DNA of 64,000 bases from Acidobacteriota bacterium. GTDB lineage: Bacteria; Acidobacteriota; Thermoanaerobaculia; Multivoradales; Multivoraceae. The notes beneath the pieces are model-generated. The model saw only the letters and a program-made list of their open reading frames with translations, was not told where the DNA came from and did no database searches. The stretch lies in assembly GCA_028875725.1 (NCBI GenBank), contig JAPPCR010000006.1, forward strand, positions 186,001 through 250,000, in the 5' to 3' direction. The first letter of the stretch is position 1. The number at the start of each line of letters is the position of its first letter. The position numbers and the translations under genes are program-made. Below are positions 32,388 through 40,684 of the stretch, piece by piece.

Positions 32388-34739
32388 ATGCCGCGACCAA
32401 GACCACATTCGAACCGAGGCCGCCGGCGCCGCCCCGGACGAGTTCCGTTCTCCGAACTGAGTTCCGCGATCCTTCGCGTGACTTCCAGCCTCAGCGTCAG
32501 AACCGTCCTGCAGGAGGCCATCGACAGCGCCCGCGCGCTCACCGGCGCCCGCTACGGCTTCATCGTCACGGTGAACGACGACAAGGCGATCCGCAACGTC
32601 CTTGCCTCCGGATTCACGGGCGAGGAGTACGAACGGCTGGTCGGCTGGAAGGACGGTCCCAGGTTCTTCGAGCGCCTGCGCGATCTCCCGGAGCCCCTGC
32701 GCGTGAACGACTTTCCGGCGTTCGTGCGGTCCCAGGGCTTCTCCCCGGAACTCATGCTCTCGGACTCCTTCCACGCCATGCCCATTCGCCGCGCCAGCCG
32801 CTACGAGGGCCACGTCTTCGTCGCCGGCAAGCGGGGCGCGCCGGCCTTCGGGGCGGAGGACGAGGAAGTGCTGGCGCTCTTCGCCGCGCAGGTCGCCGTG
32901 GCCATCGCCAACGCTCGCGCGCATCGCGCCGAGCGGAGCGCCGGCGCCCGGCTTCGGGCGCTCGTCGACACCTCGCCGGTCGGCGTCGTCGTGTTCGACG
33001 CGAGGAAGGTCCGACCGGTGCTTGTCAACGACGCGGCGCGGCGCATCGTCGCGGACCTGCGTGTTCCGGGCCGCCCCCTCGATGAGCTGCTCGGCGTCGT
33101 CGCCTGCCGCTTCGCCGACGGACGCGAGATCGGCCTCAGCGGAGTTTCCGTGCCGGAGGCGATCGCCAACGCGGGGATGGTGCGCGCCGAAGAAGTCGAA
33201 CTCTCCGTGCCCGGCGGGCGCAGTGTCACGACGCTGCTCAACGTGACGCCCATCCGCCCGCCGGCCGGGCAGGGAGTCGCGTCGGTCGTCGTCACCATGC
33301 AGGATCTCGCTCCCTTGCGGGAACTCGAGCGCCAGCGAGCGTCCTTCCTCGGGATGGTGAGTCACGAACTGAGGGCGCCGCTCGCCGCCGTGCGCGGCTC
33401 GGCCGCCACGCTGCTGGAGGACGCGGCGGAACTCGACCCGGCCGAGATGCGCGAGTTCCACCGGATCATCCACGATCAGGCCGGACACATGCGCGGCCTC
33501 ATCGGCGATCTCCTGGACGCCGGCCGCATCGAGGCGGGCACGCTGTCGGTGTCGCCCGAGCCGTCTCCCGCCGCCTCGTTGATCGACCGCGCGCGGACCA
33601 CCTTCCTCAGCGGCGGCGGCCGCCACGCGGTGCTGATCGACCTCCCGGAGGACCTGCCCCGGGTCATGGCCGACCGGCGCCGCATCGCGCAGGTGCTGAC
33701 GAACCTGCTCGCCAATGCCGCCGCGCACTCGCCGGAATCGGCGCCGCTTCGCGTCTCCGCGGAACCGGCGGGCGTCCATGTCGCGTTCTCGGTCGCCGAC
33801 GAGGGGGAGGGCATGACCCCCGGCGAGATGGCGCGCCTGTTCCGCAGATACTCGAATGGCGCCTCGGCCCGGCGTCGCGGCGCCGGGCTGGGGCTCGCCA
33901 TCTGCAAGGGCCTGGTGGAGGCGCACGGAGGCCGTATTCGCGCGGAGAGCGACGGACCGGGCAAGGGCAGCCGCTTCACCTTCACGGTGCCGGCGGCGGA
34001 GGATGGCCCGCCTGGCGTCGAGGGGAGTCGGGGCGGGCGGCCTGCCGATCAGTCCAGGAAGGGCCGGGTGCTCGTGGTGGACGACGACCCGAAGATGTTG
34101 CGCTACGTTCGCGACACCCTCGCCGCCGCCGGCTACGCGGCGCTGGTCTCCGGCGACCCCGAGGACCTGCCCCGCATCCTCGCCGCCGAAGAGCCCGACC
34201 TGGTCCTCCTCGACCTGGTCCTGCCCGGCGCCGACGGCATCGAACTGCTGTCGAGCGTGCCGGGACTCGGCCGGCAGCCGGTCGTGTTCATGTCCGCCTA
34301 CGGCCGCGACGAGACCGTTGCCCGGGCACTCGCGGCGGGCGCCGCCGACTACCTCGTCAAGCCGTTCTCGCCGACGGAGCTCACCGCCCGGGTCAGCGCC
34401 GCGTTGCGCCGTGTCGCCCGTCCCGGACGGTTCGTGCAGGGCGACCTCGCCATCGACCACGACAGGCGCCTCGTGACGGTCGCCGGCCGCGAGGTTCCGC
34501 TCACGGCTACCGAGTACGAGCTGCTCCGCGTCCTCGCTCTCGGCGCGGGGCGGGTCGTGTCCTACCGCGAGCTGCTTGAGGAGGTCTGGCCCGGGCGCGG
34601 CCTCGACCGGTTCGACCTGGTGCGGAACTTCGTCAAGCAGTTACGCGCCAAGCTTGGCGAGGAGGCCGCCGAGCCCAGGTGGATCTTCAACGTGCGGGGC
34701 GTTGGCTACCGCATGCCGCGGCCAGAGGGCGGGCCGTAG
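32388..34739 (+). CDS. Hybrid sensor kinase fused to an OmpR-type DNA-binding response regulator
   Basis: 783 aa with no signal peptide or membrane helix, so a cytosolic sensor. Order: basic N terminus; GAF-like sensor (about 20-180); PAS-like domain (about 185-300, TSPVGVVVFDA); HisKA with FLGMVSHELRAPL, phospho-acceptor H326; HATPase_c with N box (LTNLLANAAAHSPES), G1 box (DEGEGM) and G2 box (GAGLGLAI); receiver (VLVVDDDPK, phospho-acceptor D609 in LLDLVLPGADG, conserved Lys in YLVKPF); and a winged-helix Trans_reg_C domain (LTATEYELLRVLAL ... FNVRGVGYRMP). A complete His-Asp relay ends in its own DNA-binding output. It is convergent with the secreted-paralog cluster and divergent from the giant gene. 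The ATG at 32388 has no clear Shine-Dalgarno site, so a start a few codons later is possible. Confidence 0.9.
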   Translation: MPRPRPHSNRGRRRRPGRVPFSELSSAILRVTSSLSVRTVLQEAIDSARALTGARYGFIVTVNDDKAIRNVLASGFTGEEYERLVGWKDGPRFFERLRDLPEPLRVNDFPAFVRSQGFSPELMLSDSFHAMPIRRASRYEGHVFVAGKRGAPAFGAEDEEVLALFAAQVAVAIANARAHRAERSAGARLRALVDTSPVGVVVFDARKVRPVLVNDAARRIVADLRVPGRPLDELLGVVACRFADGREIGLSGVSVPEAIANAGMVRAEEVELSVPGGRSVTTLLNVTPIRPPAGQGVASVVVTMQDLAPLRELERQRASFLGMVSHELRAPLAAVRGSAATLLEDAAELDPAEMREFHRIIHDQAGHMRGLIGDLLDAGRIEAGTLSVSPEPSPAASLIDRARTTFLSGGGRHAVLIDLPEDLPRVMADRRRIAQVLTNLLANAAAHSPESAPLRVSAEPAGVHVAFSVADEGEGMTPGEMARLFRRYSNGASARRRGAGLGLAICKGLVEAHGGRIRAESDGPGKGSRFTFTVPAAEDGPPGVEGSRGGRPADQSRKGRVLVVDDDPKMLRYVRDTLAAAGYAALVSGDPEDLPRILAAEEPDLVLLDLVLPGADGIELLSSVPGLGRQPVVFMSAYGRDETVARALAAGAADYLVKPFSPTELTARVSAALRRVARPGRFVQGDLAIDHDRRLVTVAGREVPLTATEYELLRVLALGAGRVVSYRELLEEVWPGRGLDRFDLVRNFVKQLRAKLGEEAAEPRWIFNVRGVGYRMPRPEGGP

Positions 34740-34756
34740 CCAGGGGCGGTGCGTAG

Positions 34757-34785
34757 ACAATCTGAAGGTGCAACTTTCAGATTGT
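34757..34785. terminator. Bidirectional hairpin between convergent genes
   Basis: Perfect 10-base inverted repeat ACAATCTGAA / TTCAGATTGT around a 9-base loop. It lies between the kinase stop (34739) and the convergent paralog stop (34801). It has no clear T tract on either side, so termination is inferred from position and symmetry. Confidence 0.6.
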
Positions 34786-34800
34786 GCGGACCTCCTGGCA

Positions 34801-36189
34801 CTACTCCAGGACCTGGAGCCGCGGGACGACGCCCATCAAGGGGCCGCGGGAAAACAACGTTCCGAGCGGACCCTCATCGGCGTTGACGCCGCCGGGCAGC
34901 ACCGGAACCGTCAGGTCCACGTCCGCGCCTCGGCGCAGCAACGGCGCCGCGGCCGACGCCGTGCCGGTGTTCAGCCAGTACCAGGCGCCGTCCTGCAGCC
35001 CGTCCGCTTCGAGCCGGCCCGGCATCGCGGCGCCGTCCTCGTCGAAGCAGCCGGGCAGTAGCGCCACGATCAGGCCGTCCTCGCCCGCGTCCAGCACCTG
35101 GCTCTCCGCATCGGCCTCGCCGCAGGCCAGGCGCACCGTCGCCTGGTGTCCGTCCAGCGGACGGCCGACGATCCCGCCGCCGCCCTTCCAGTACGGCGCC
35201 ACGTGCTCGCCTGACCCCTCCAGATCCACGAGGTGCGGCACGATGCCCATGAAGCCTGTTTCGTTGTGCACCATCAGCGTGCCGTGCCACGTGCCCCGGA
35301 CCGACAGCACGAAGCGGCGGTCGCCGCTCGGGCGTGCCGTCACGCCGCCGGGGACCGGAGGCCTCAGTTCGGGACTGAGCGACGCCTCGCAGACCAGGGG
35401 GGCGACCGCGACGTTGCGGTCGCCGTTGACCCAGTACCAGCCGTCGCCGTCGATGCCTTCGAAGGTCATCTCGCCCTCTATCGGCCGGCCGTCCTCTGCC
35501 GTGCACATCGCTTGGTTGACGGTGCGCACGATCAGGCCGTCCTCGCCGGCGTGCTCGCGGCTCGTGTAGGTCCTGCCGGCGCACTCGATCCGGACCGTCG
35601 CCGACTCGCCGTCGGCGGGCCTGACGGCGAAGCCGCCCGTGCCGTGCCAGTACGGCGCCAGGCGGAGCGGACAAACCGGTTCGGGTTCCGGCTCCGGTTC
35701 GGGCTCCGGCTCCGGTTCGGGTCCTGGCGGCGGTTCTTCGCAACCGCCCGACGGCACGCCCCCCTGTTCCGGTACGGAGGTCCTGTCAAAAGCCCCCATC
35801 AGGTTGCCTGCGAGATCCTGGAGGGGGTTCTCGGAAGGTGGCGTGTAGACCAGCCTCCAGGGCATCAGCACCTCCGATTGCGAGAGCAGTGGCGGGCCAA
35901 CAACGAACACGAGAGCTTCGTCGCTGATGCCGAACCTGGTCAGAAGAGACGTTCGATCGCAGGAGCCGATGTAGAACCGGTACGCGTCCCTCCCGGGTAT
36001 CGATCCCTTGTCGAGTGGCTCGGTGGTGTAGAGCAACCAGTCCGCTTCCCTGTCGGGCAACCAGAAGACTGAGCTGGAGCCCGTTAGTCTGGGAGGGGTC
36101 CTGTCCGTGTCGTCTGCAACGGCCACCGGCGCACCCGTCGCGAAACTCAGGACAGCGAACCATCGCACCACCGCCGAAACCGACGACAT
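34801..36189 (-). CDS. Secreted paralog 6: SwmB-like head, Pro-Glu linker, duplicated APYW tail
   Basis: 462 aa from ATG 36189. An in-frame start at 36273 would read through the conserved promoter element, and the paralogs begin with the same MSSVSAV. Signal peptide RWFAVLSFATGAPVAVA, cleaved before DDTD. The head (about 30-160) is an Ig-like fold of the SwmB type (LVYTPPSENPLQDLAGNLMG). A (PE)n linker follows, then a tail of about 300 aa made of two related halves. Each half has APYW, a G-G-rich turn, ATVR, GEDGLIV and DG.WYW. Conserved Cys residues in the tail could form disulfides. Probably periplasmic or surface-exposed. The function of the tail is unknown to me. It has its own upstream element (36201-36243), so it is likely a separate transcript. 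Confidence 0.85.
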   Translation of the reverse strand: MSSVSAVVRWFAVLSFATGAPVAVADDTDRTPPRLTGSSSVFWLPDREADWLLYTTEPLDKGSIPGRDAYRFYIGSCDRTSLLTRFGISDEALVFVVGPPLLSQSEVLMPWRLVYTPPSENPLQDLAGNLMGAFDRTSVPEQGGVPSGGCEEPPPGPEPEPEPEPEPEPEPVCPLRLAPYWHGTGGFAVRPADGESATVRIECAGRTYTSREHAGEDGLIVRTVNQAMCTAEDGRPIEGEMTFEGIDGDGWYWVNGDRNVAVAPLVCEASLSPELRPPVPGGVTARPSGDRRFVLSVRGTWHGTLMVHNETGFMGIVPHLVDLEGSGEHVAPYWKGGGGIVGRPLDGHQATVRLACGEADAESQVLDAGEDGLIVALLPGCFDEDGAAMPGRLEADGLQDGAWYWLNTGTASAAAPLLRRGADVDLTVPVLPGGVNADEGPLGTLFSRGPLMGVVPRLQVLE

Positions 36190-36200
36190 CGCACAAGGAA

Positions 36201-36243
36201 CTACACCAAGGTGGTGGCCTCCCGCATCTCCCGTTTTGGAGAT
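36201..36243 (-). promoter_or_regulatory. Conserved palindromic element and -10-like box before secreted paralog 6
   Basis: On the minus strand ATCTCCAAAACGGGAGAT forms ATCTCC/GGAGAT arms (36226-36243), followed 17 bases later by CTTGGTGTAGT. CTCC lies 52 bases before the ATG. If TGTAGT is the -10 box, the palindrome centre falls near -41.5, a class II activator position. That geometry is an inference. Confidence 0.6.
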
Positions 36244-36315
36244 AGGTCGGCCCGGAAACGACGCTGGCGGCACGCCTCGCCGGCAACGCGCGGGAAGCCC
36301 CCAGGCGCTCGGAAG

Positions 36316-37818
36316 CTAGTTGTCGACCCGCTCCACGCGCGGCACGACGCCCATCAAGGGGCCGCGGGAGAACAGGGTCCCCAGCGGCCCCTCCGCTGCT
36401 TCCACGCCGTCGGGCAGCACCGGAGTCGTCAGGTCCACGTCCGCGCTCCGGCGCAGCAACGGGGCCGCAGCCGCGGCCGTGCCGGTGTTCAGCCAGTACC
36501 AGGCGCCGTCTTCGAGCCCGTCCGCTTCCAGCCGGCCGCTCTGCGCCGTGCCCTCCTCGTCGAAGCAGCCCGGCAGAAGCGCCACGATCAGGCCGTCCTC
36601 GCCCGTGTCCAGCACCTGACTCTCCGCTTCAGCGTCCCCGCAGCTGAGCCGTACCGTCGCCTGGCCGCCTTCCAGCGGACGGCCGACGATCCCGCCGCCG
36701 CCCTTCCAGTACGGCGCCACGTGCTCGCCTTCCCCTTCCAGGTCCACCAGGTGCGGCACGATGCCCATGAACCCGGTGTCGTCGTGGACCATCAGGGTGC
36801 CGTGCCAGGTGCCGCGCACCGACAGCACGAAGCGGCGGTCGCCGCTCGGGCGCGCGGTGACGCCGCCGGGAACCGGGGGCCTCAGTTCGGGACTGAGCGA
36901 CTCCTCGCAGACCAGGGGAGCGACCGCGACGTTGCGGTCGCCGTTGACCCAGTACCAGCCGTCGCCGTCGATGCCTTCGAAGGTCATCTCGCCCTCTATC
37001 GGCCGGCCGTCCTCTGCCGTGCACATCGCTTGGTTGACGGTGCGCACGATCAGGCCGTCCTCGCCGGCGTGCTCGCGGCTCGTGTAGCTCCTGCCGGCGC
37101 ACTCGATCCGGACGGTCGCCGAGTCGCCGTCGGCGGGTCTGACCGCGAAGCCTCCCGTGCCGTGCCAGTACGGCGCCAGGCGAGAGGGACAACCCAGCTC
37201 GCGTGCAGACTCGGGCTCCGGCTCGGGCTCCGGCTCGGGCTCTGGCTCTGGCTCTGGCCCTGGATCTGGCGCCGGCTCAGGCTCGGGCTCCGGCGCTGGC
37301 TCCGGATCAGGCTCAGCCGGAGGCGGACTGCTGTCGACCGGAGGCCAGCCTTCCCCGCAGTCGACCGCTTCGCCATCGTCGTCGAGAATCCTGATCCGCA
37401 ACGGTTGATCGCTGACGGTCACACCAGAGGACCTCGGAGTGAGACGGAGCTCCAACCACTCGCAGTCGTCGTCGAAGTCGTCGGGAATGGCCCGTATGTA
37501 AACACGCCCCGTCAAGTCGCCCGCGAAGATGAACCAGATCCCGCTGGTGGCGTAGTCCTTCCCGGTCGCTCCGCCGTGGTGAGTGACCTTTCTATAGACG
37601 CCCACGGGTCGCCCGGGATCCCGGTCAGCCCGGATCCGAATGCCGGTCGACCTGCCTTCCCGAAGACTGAAGTCCGCCCGATCCCAGGAGATGTTCACTT
37701 CCGGATGCGCGCTCTGCGCTTGTGACACTTCCGTCCACGCTCCCATGAAGAGAGCCGCCGCGAACAGAGAGCGGCCAAGCGCCAGCGCGGTCTGAAGTGG
37801 TTTCGGTCGAGTGTGCAT
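36316..37818 (-). CDS. Secreted paralog 5: Calx-beta head in place of the SwmB head, APYW tail
   Basis: 500 aa. Signal peptide about 1-34 (ALALGRSLFAAALFMGAWT, ending VSQAQ). Residues about 40-160 are a Calx-beta domain (WDRADFSLREGRSTGIRIRA, then GKDYATSG and LRIRILDDDGE), unlike the head of the other five paralogs but like the repeats of the giant protein nearby. The Pro-Glu/Pro-Ala linker is longer than in its siblings and is encoded by a degenerate ggctccggctcg repeat at about 37200-37320. The tail is the common duplicated APYW region, very close to that of paralog 2. The ATG is 29 bases after the stop of paralog 4 with no element between, so it is probably the last gene of the 42081-36316 operon. 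Confidence 0.87.
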   Translation of the reverse strand: MHTRPKPLQTALALGRSLFAAALFMGAWTEVSQAQSAHPEVNISWDRADFSLREGRSTGIRIRADRDPGRPVGVYRKVTHHGGATGKDYATSGIWFIFAGDLTGRVYIRAIPDDFDDDCEWLELRLTPRSSGVTVSDQPLRIRILDDDGEAVDCGEGWPPVDSSPPPAEPDPEPAPEPEPEPAPDPGPEPEPEPEPEPEPEPESARELGCPSRLAPYWHGTGGFAVRPADGDSATVRIECAGRSYTSREHAGEDGLIVRTVNQAMCTAEDGRPIEGEMTFEGIDGDGWYWVNGDRNVAVAPLVCEESLSPELRPPVPGGVTARPSGDRRFVLSVRGTWHGTLMVHDDTGFMGIVPHLVDLEGEGEHVAPYWKGGGGIVGRPLEGGQATVRLSCGDAEAESQVLDTGEDGLIVALLPGCFDEEGTAQSGRLEADGLEDGAWYWLNTGTAAAAAPLLRRSADVDLTTPVLPDGVEAAEGPLGTLFSRGPLMGVVPRVERVDN

Positions 37819-37847
37819 GGAATCCGGCTGTAGCGACTGCGACTTGA

Positions 37848-39245
37848 CTAGTCCTCGATTCGCTCCACGCGGGGTACCACGCCCATCAGGGGGCCGCGGG
37901 AGAACAGCGTCCCGAGCGGTCCTTCTTCTGCCTCCACGCCGGCGGGAAGCACTGGAGTCGTCAGATCCATGTCCGCACCCCGGCGCAGCAGCGGGGCGGC
38001 GGCCGACGCTGTGCCGGTGTTCAGCCAGTACCAGGCGCCGTCTTCCAGTCCGTCGACCTCCAGCCGGCCGGACACCGCGACGTCGTCCTCGTCGAAGCAG
38101 CCCGGCAGAAGCGCCACGATCAGGCCGTCCTCGCCCGCGTCCAGCACCTGACTTTCAGCGTCTGCCTCGCCGCAGGCCAGGCGTACCGTCGCCTGAGTAC
38201 CGTCCAGCGGACGGCCGACGATTCCGCCGCCGCCCTTCCAGTAGGGGGCCACGTGCTCGCCTGACCCCTCCAGGTCCACCAGGTGCGGCACGATGCCCAT
38301 GAACCCGGTTTCGTCGTGCATCATCAGCGTGCCGTGCCACGTGCCCCGGACCGACAGCACGAAGCGGCGGTCGCCGCTCGGGCGTGCCGTCACGCCGCCG
38401 GGGACCGGAGGCCTCAGCCCGGGACTGAGCGACTCCTCGCAGACCAGGGGGGCGACCGCGACGTTACGGTCGCCGTTGACCCAGTACCAGCCGTCGCCGT
38501 CGATGCCCTCGAAGGTCATCTCGCCCTCGATCTGCCGGCCGTCGTCGGCCGTGCACATCGGCTGGCTGACGGTGCGCACGATCAGGCCGTCCTCGCCGGC
38601 GTGCTCGCGGCTCGTGTAGCTCCTGCCGGCGCACTCGATCCGGACGGTCGCCGACTCGCCGTCGGTCGGCCTGACGGCGAACCCGCCCGTGCCGTGCCAG
38701 TACGGCGCGAGGCGGTGCGGGCACGCCGGTTCGGGCTCGGGCTCCGGTTCGGGCTCGGGCTCCGGCTCAGGCTCAGGCGGCGGGCCGCCTCCACCGCCCG
38801 GCGGTGGGTCGCAACCAGGCAGAAAGCACGAGGTCCTGTCGAAGGCCCTCATGAGGTTGCCCGCGGGATCCCGGATCGGGTTCTCGGAAGGCGGCGTGTA
38901 GACCAGCCTCCAGGGCATGTCCACCTCCGCCGGCGGGAGCGTTGGCGGACCCAACGCCAGCACCAGGTAGTAGTCGGTGTACACCCCGGTCAGGACGGAG
39001 GTTCGGTCCACGCCACCTACCTCGAACCGGAAGGCGTCCAACGCGGGCGTAGAGTCCGGGTCGAGTGGCTCGGTGGTGTAGAGGATCCAGATCCACCCGT
39101 CCGGGTTCGTTTCGGGCGGGTCGAAGAGAACCAGGCCGGTGCCCGTTAGCTCGGGTGGCCTCGTGTCCGTCTCGTCCGCGACCGTCGCAGGCACTCCCGT
39201 CGCGAGACACAGGAGAGCGGACCATCGTGTGACCGCCGATGCCAC
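37848..39245 (-). CDS. Secreted paralog 4: SwmB-like head, Pro-Glu linker, APYW tail
   Basis: 465 aa from GTG 39245 (MASAVTRW), 11 bases after the stop of paralog 3. Signal peptide core WSALLCLATGVPATVA, cleaved before DETD. The head has the SwmB-type signature (ILYTTEPLDPDSTPALDAF ... VYTPPSENPIRDPAGNLM), followed by CFLPGC and a Gly/Pro then (PE)n linker. The tail has both APYW halves intact. Bases 37993-38381 are identical to 39402-39790 of paralog 3, so tail sequence has been exchanged or recently duplicated between the neighbours. Third gene of the presumed four-gene operon. Confidence 0.85.
   Translation of the reverse strand: MASAVTRWSALLCLATGVPATVADETDTRPPELTGTGLVLFDPPETNPDGWIWILYTTEPLDPDSTPALDAFRFEVGGVDRTSVLTGVYTDYYLVLALGPPTLPPAEVDMPWRLVYTPPSENPIRDPAGNLMRAFDRTSCFLPGCDPPPGGGGGPPPEPEPEPEPEPEPEPEPACPHRLAPYWHGTGGFAVRPTDGESATVRIECAGRSYTSREHAGEDGLIVRTVSQPMCTADDGRQIEGEMTFEGIDGDGWYWVNGDRNVAVAPLVCEESLSPGLRPPVPGGVTARPSGDRRFVLSVRGTWHGTLMMHDETGFMGIVPHLVDLEGSGEHVAPYWKGGGGIVGRPLDGTQATVRLACGEADAESQVLDAGEDGLIVALLPGCFDEDDVAVSGRLEVDGLEDGAWYWLNTGTASAAAPLLRRGADMDLTTPVLPAGVEAEEGPLGTLFSRGPLMGVVPRVERIED
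37993..38381. repeat. 389-bp block identical to 39402-39790
   Basis: Read base by base, this block in paralog 4 is identical to 39402-39790 in paralog 3, while flanking sequence differs at once on both sides. It covers the junction of the two APYW halves of the tail. Identity at synonymous positions indicates recent duplication or gene conversion. Confidence 0.85.
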
Positions 39246-39256
39246 CCCGTCTGCTC

Positions 39257-40684
39257 CTAGTCCTCGACTTGTTCTAGCCGCGGCACCACGCCCATCAAGG
39301 GGCCGCGGGAGAACAGCGTTCCCAGCGTCCCCTCCTCGGCGTCCACGCCGCCGGGCAGCACTGGAGTCGTCAGATCCACGTCCGCGCCCCGGCGCAGCAG
39401 AGGGGCGGCGGCCGACGCTGTGCCGGTGTTCAGCCAGTACCAGGCGCCGTCTTCCAGTCCGTCGACCTCCAGCCGGCCGGACACCGCGACGTCGTCCTCG
39501 TCGAAGCAGCCCGGCAGAAGCGCCACGATCAGGCCGTCCTCGCCCGCGTCCAGCACCTGACTTTCAGCGTCTGCCTCGCCGCAGGCCAGGCGTACCGTCG
39601 CCTGAGTACCGTCCAGCGGACGGCCGACGATTCCGCCGCCGCCCTTCCAGTAGGGGGCCACGTGCTCGCCTGACCCCTCCAGGTCCACCAGGTGCGGCAC
39701 GATGCCCATGAACCCGGTTTCGTCGTGCATCATCAGCGTGCCGTGCCACGTGCCCCGGACCGACAGCACGAAGCGGCGGTCGCCGCTCGGCCGTGCCGTG
39801 ACGCCGCCGGGGATCGGAGGCCTCAAGTCGGGCTTCAGCGACTCTTCGCAGACCAGCGGCGCGACCGCGACGTTGCGGTCGCCGTTGATCCAGTACCAGC
39901 CGTCGCCGTCGATGCCCTCGAAGGTCATCTCCCCTTCGATCGGACGTCCGTCGTCGGCCGTGCACATCGGCTGGCTGACGGTGCGCACGATCAGGCCGTC
40001 CTCGCCGGCGTGCTCGCGGCTCGTGTGGCTCCTGCCGGCGCACTCGACCCGGACGGTCGCCGACTCGCCGTCGGCGGGTCTGATCGCGAAGCCACCCGTG
40101 CCGTGCCAGTACGGCGCCACGCGGGACGGGCACGCCGGTTCGGGTTCGGGCTCGGGCTCCGGTTCGGGCTCTGGTTCAGGCTCGGGCGGCGGGCCGCCTC
40201 CACCGCCCGGCGGTGGCGGGTCGCCGTCGCCTTGGCAGCCATCTCCCCAGCACCAGCTGAAGTCGAAGCTCAGCATGAGGTTCCCCGCACGATCCCTGAG
40301 CGGGTTCTCGGATGGTCGCGTGTAGACCAGCCTCCAACGTTGCCGCAACTCCACCAAGGTAGGTCTCTGACTCAGGTCCAGTCTCAGCGAACGGCCGAGT
40401 TCCACGAACGGGCCTCGGTAATTCCCGACGTGCACTCCGCTCAGCTCCTTACGGACGCCGCCGATCTGAAGCACGAAGGCATCCGTGGCTGGCGTCGAGT
40501 CCAGGTCGAGCGGCTCATCAATGTAGAAGTACATGATCTGGCCGTAGTCGGTGTACCCGCCGAGGAGCATCAACTTCGGCGGGGTCGTGTCCGTGTCGTC
40601 CGCAACCGTCGCCGGTACCCCCGCCGCGAGCCACAAGAGAGCGAACCATCGAGCCACCGCCGACACCGACGACCTGCCCGGCAC
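39257..40684 (-). CDS. Secreted paralog 3: SwmB-like head, Pro-Glu linker, APYW tail
   Basis: 475 aa. The GTG start at 40684 overlaps the upstream stop by one base (TAGTG), implying reinitiation after paralog 2. Signal peptide VARWFALLWLAAGVPATVA, cleaved before DDTD. The head is the most divergent of the SwmB group (YFYIDEPLDLDSTPATDAF ... LVYTRPSENPLRDRAGNLM). Then CWGDGCQGDG, a Gly/Pro stretch and a (PE)n linker, shared in style with paralog 1. The tail is a mosaic: its C-terminal part is identical in DNA to paralog 4 and its N-terminal part to paralog 1 (39731-40010 equals 42683-42962). Secreted; function unknown. Confidence 0.85.
   Translation of the reverse strand: MPGRSSVSAVARWFALLWLAAGVPATVADDTDTTPPKLMLLGGYTDYGQIMYFYIDEPLDLDSTPATDAFVLQIGGVRKELSGVHVGNYRGPFVELGRSLRLDLSQRPTLVELRQRWRLVYTRPSENPLRDRAGNLMLSFDFSWCWGDGCQGDGDPPPPGGGGGPPPEPEPEPEPEPEPEPEPACPSRVAPYWHGTGGFAIRPADGESATVRVECAGRSHTSREHAGEDGLIVRTVSQPMCTADDGRPIEGEMTFEGIDGDGWYWINGDRNVAVAPLVCEESLKPDLRPPIPGGVTARPSGDRRFVLSVRGTWHGTLMMHDETGFMGIVPHLVDLEGSGEHVAPYWKGGGGIVGRPLDGTQATVRLACGEADAESQVLDAGEDGLIVALLPGCFDEDDVAVSGRLEVDGLEDGAWYWLNTGTASAAAPLLRRGADVDLTTPVLPGGVDAEEGTLGTLFSRGPLMGVVPRLEQVED
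39731..40010. repeat. 280-bp block identical to 42683-42962
   Basis: This stretch of paralog 3 is base-for-base identical to 42683-42962 in paralog 1, 2.95 kb away, although the intervening paralog 2 differs. It abuts and partly overlaps the block shared with paralog 4, so paralog 3 switches partner near 39791. Confidence 0.85.

Noticed and set aside
37200..37320. Short GC-rich tandem repeat as a possible independent element or minisatellite
   Set aside because: It is the coding sequence of the Pro-Glu linker of paralog 5; similar stretches occur at the same place in the other paralogs.
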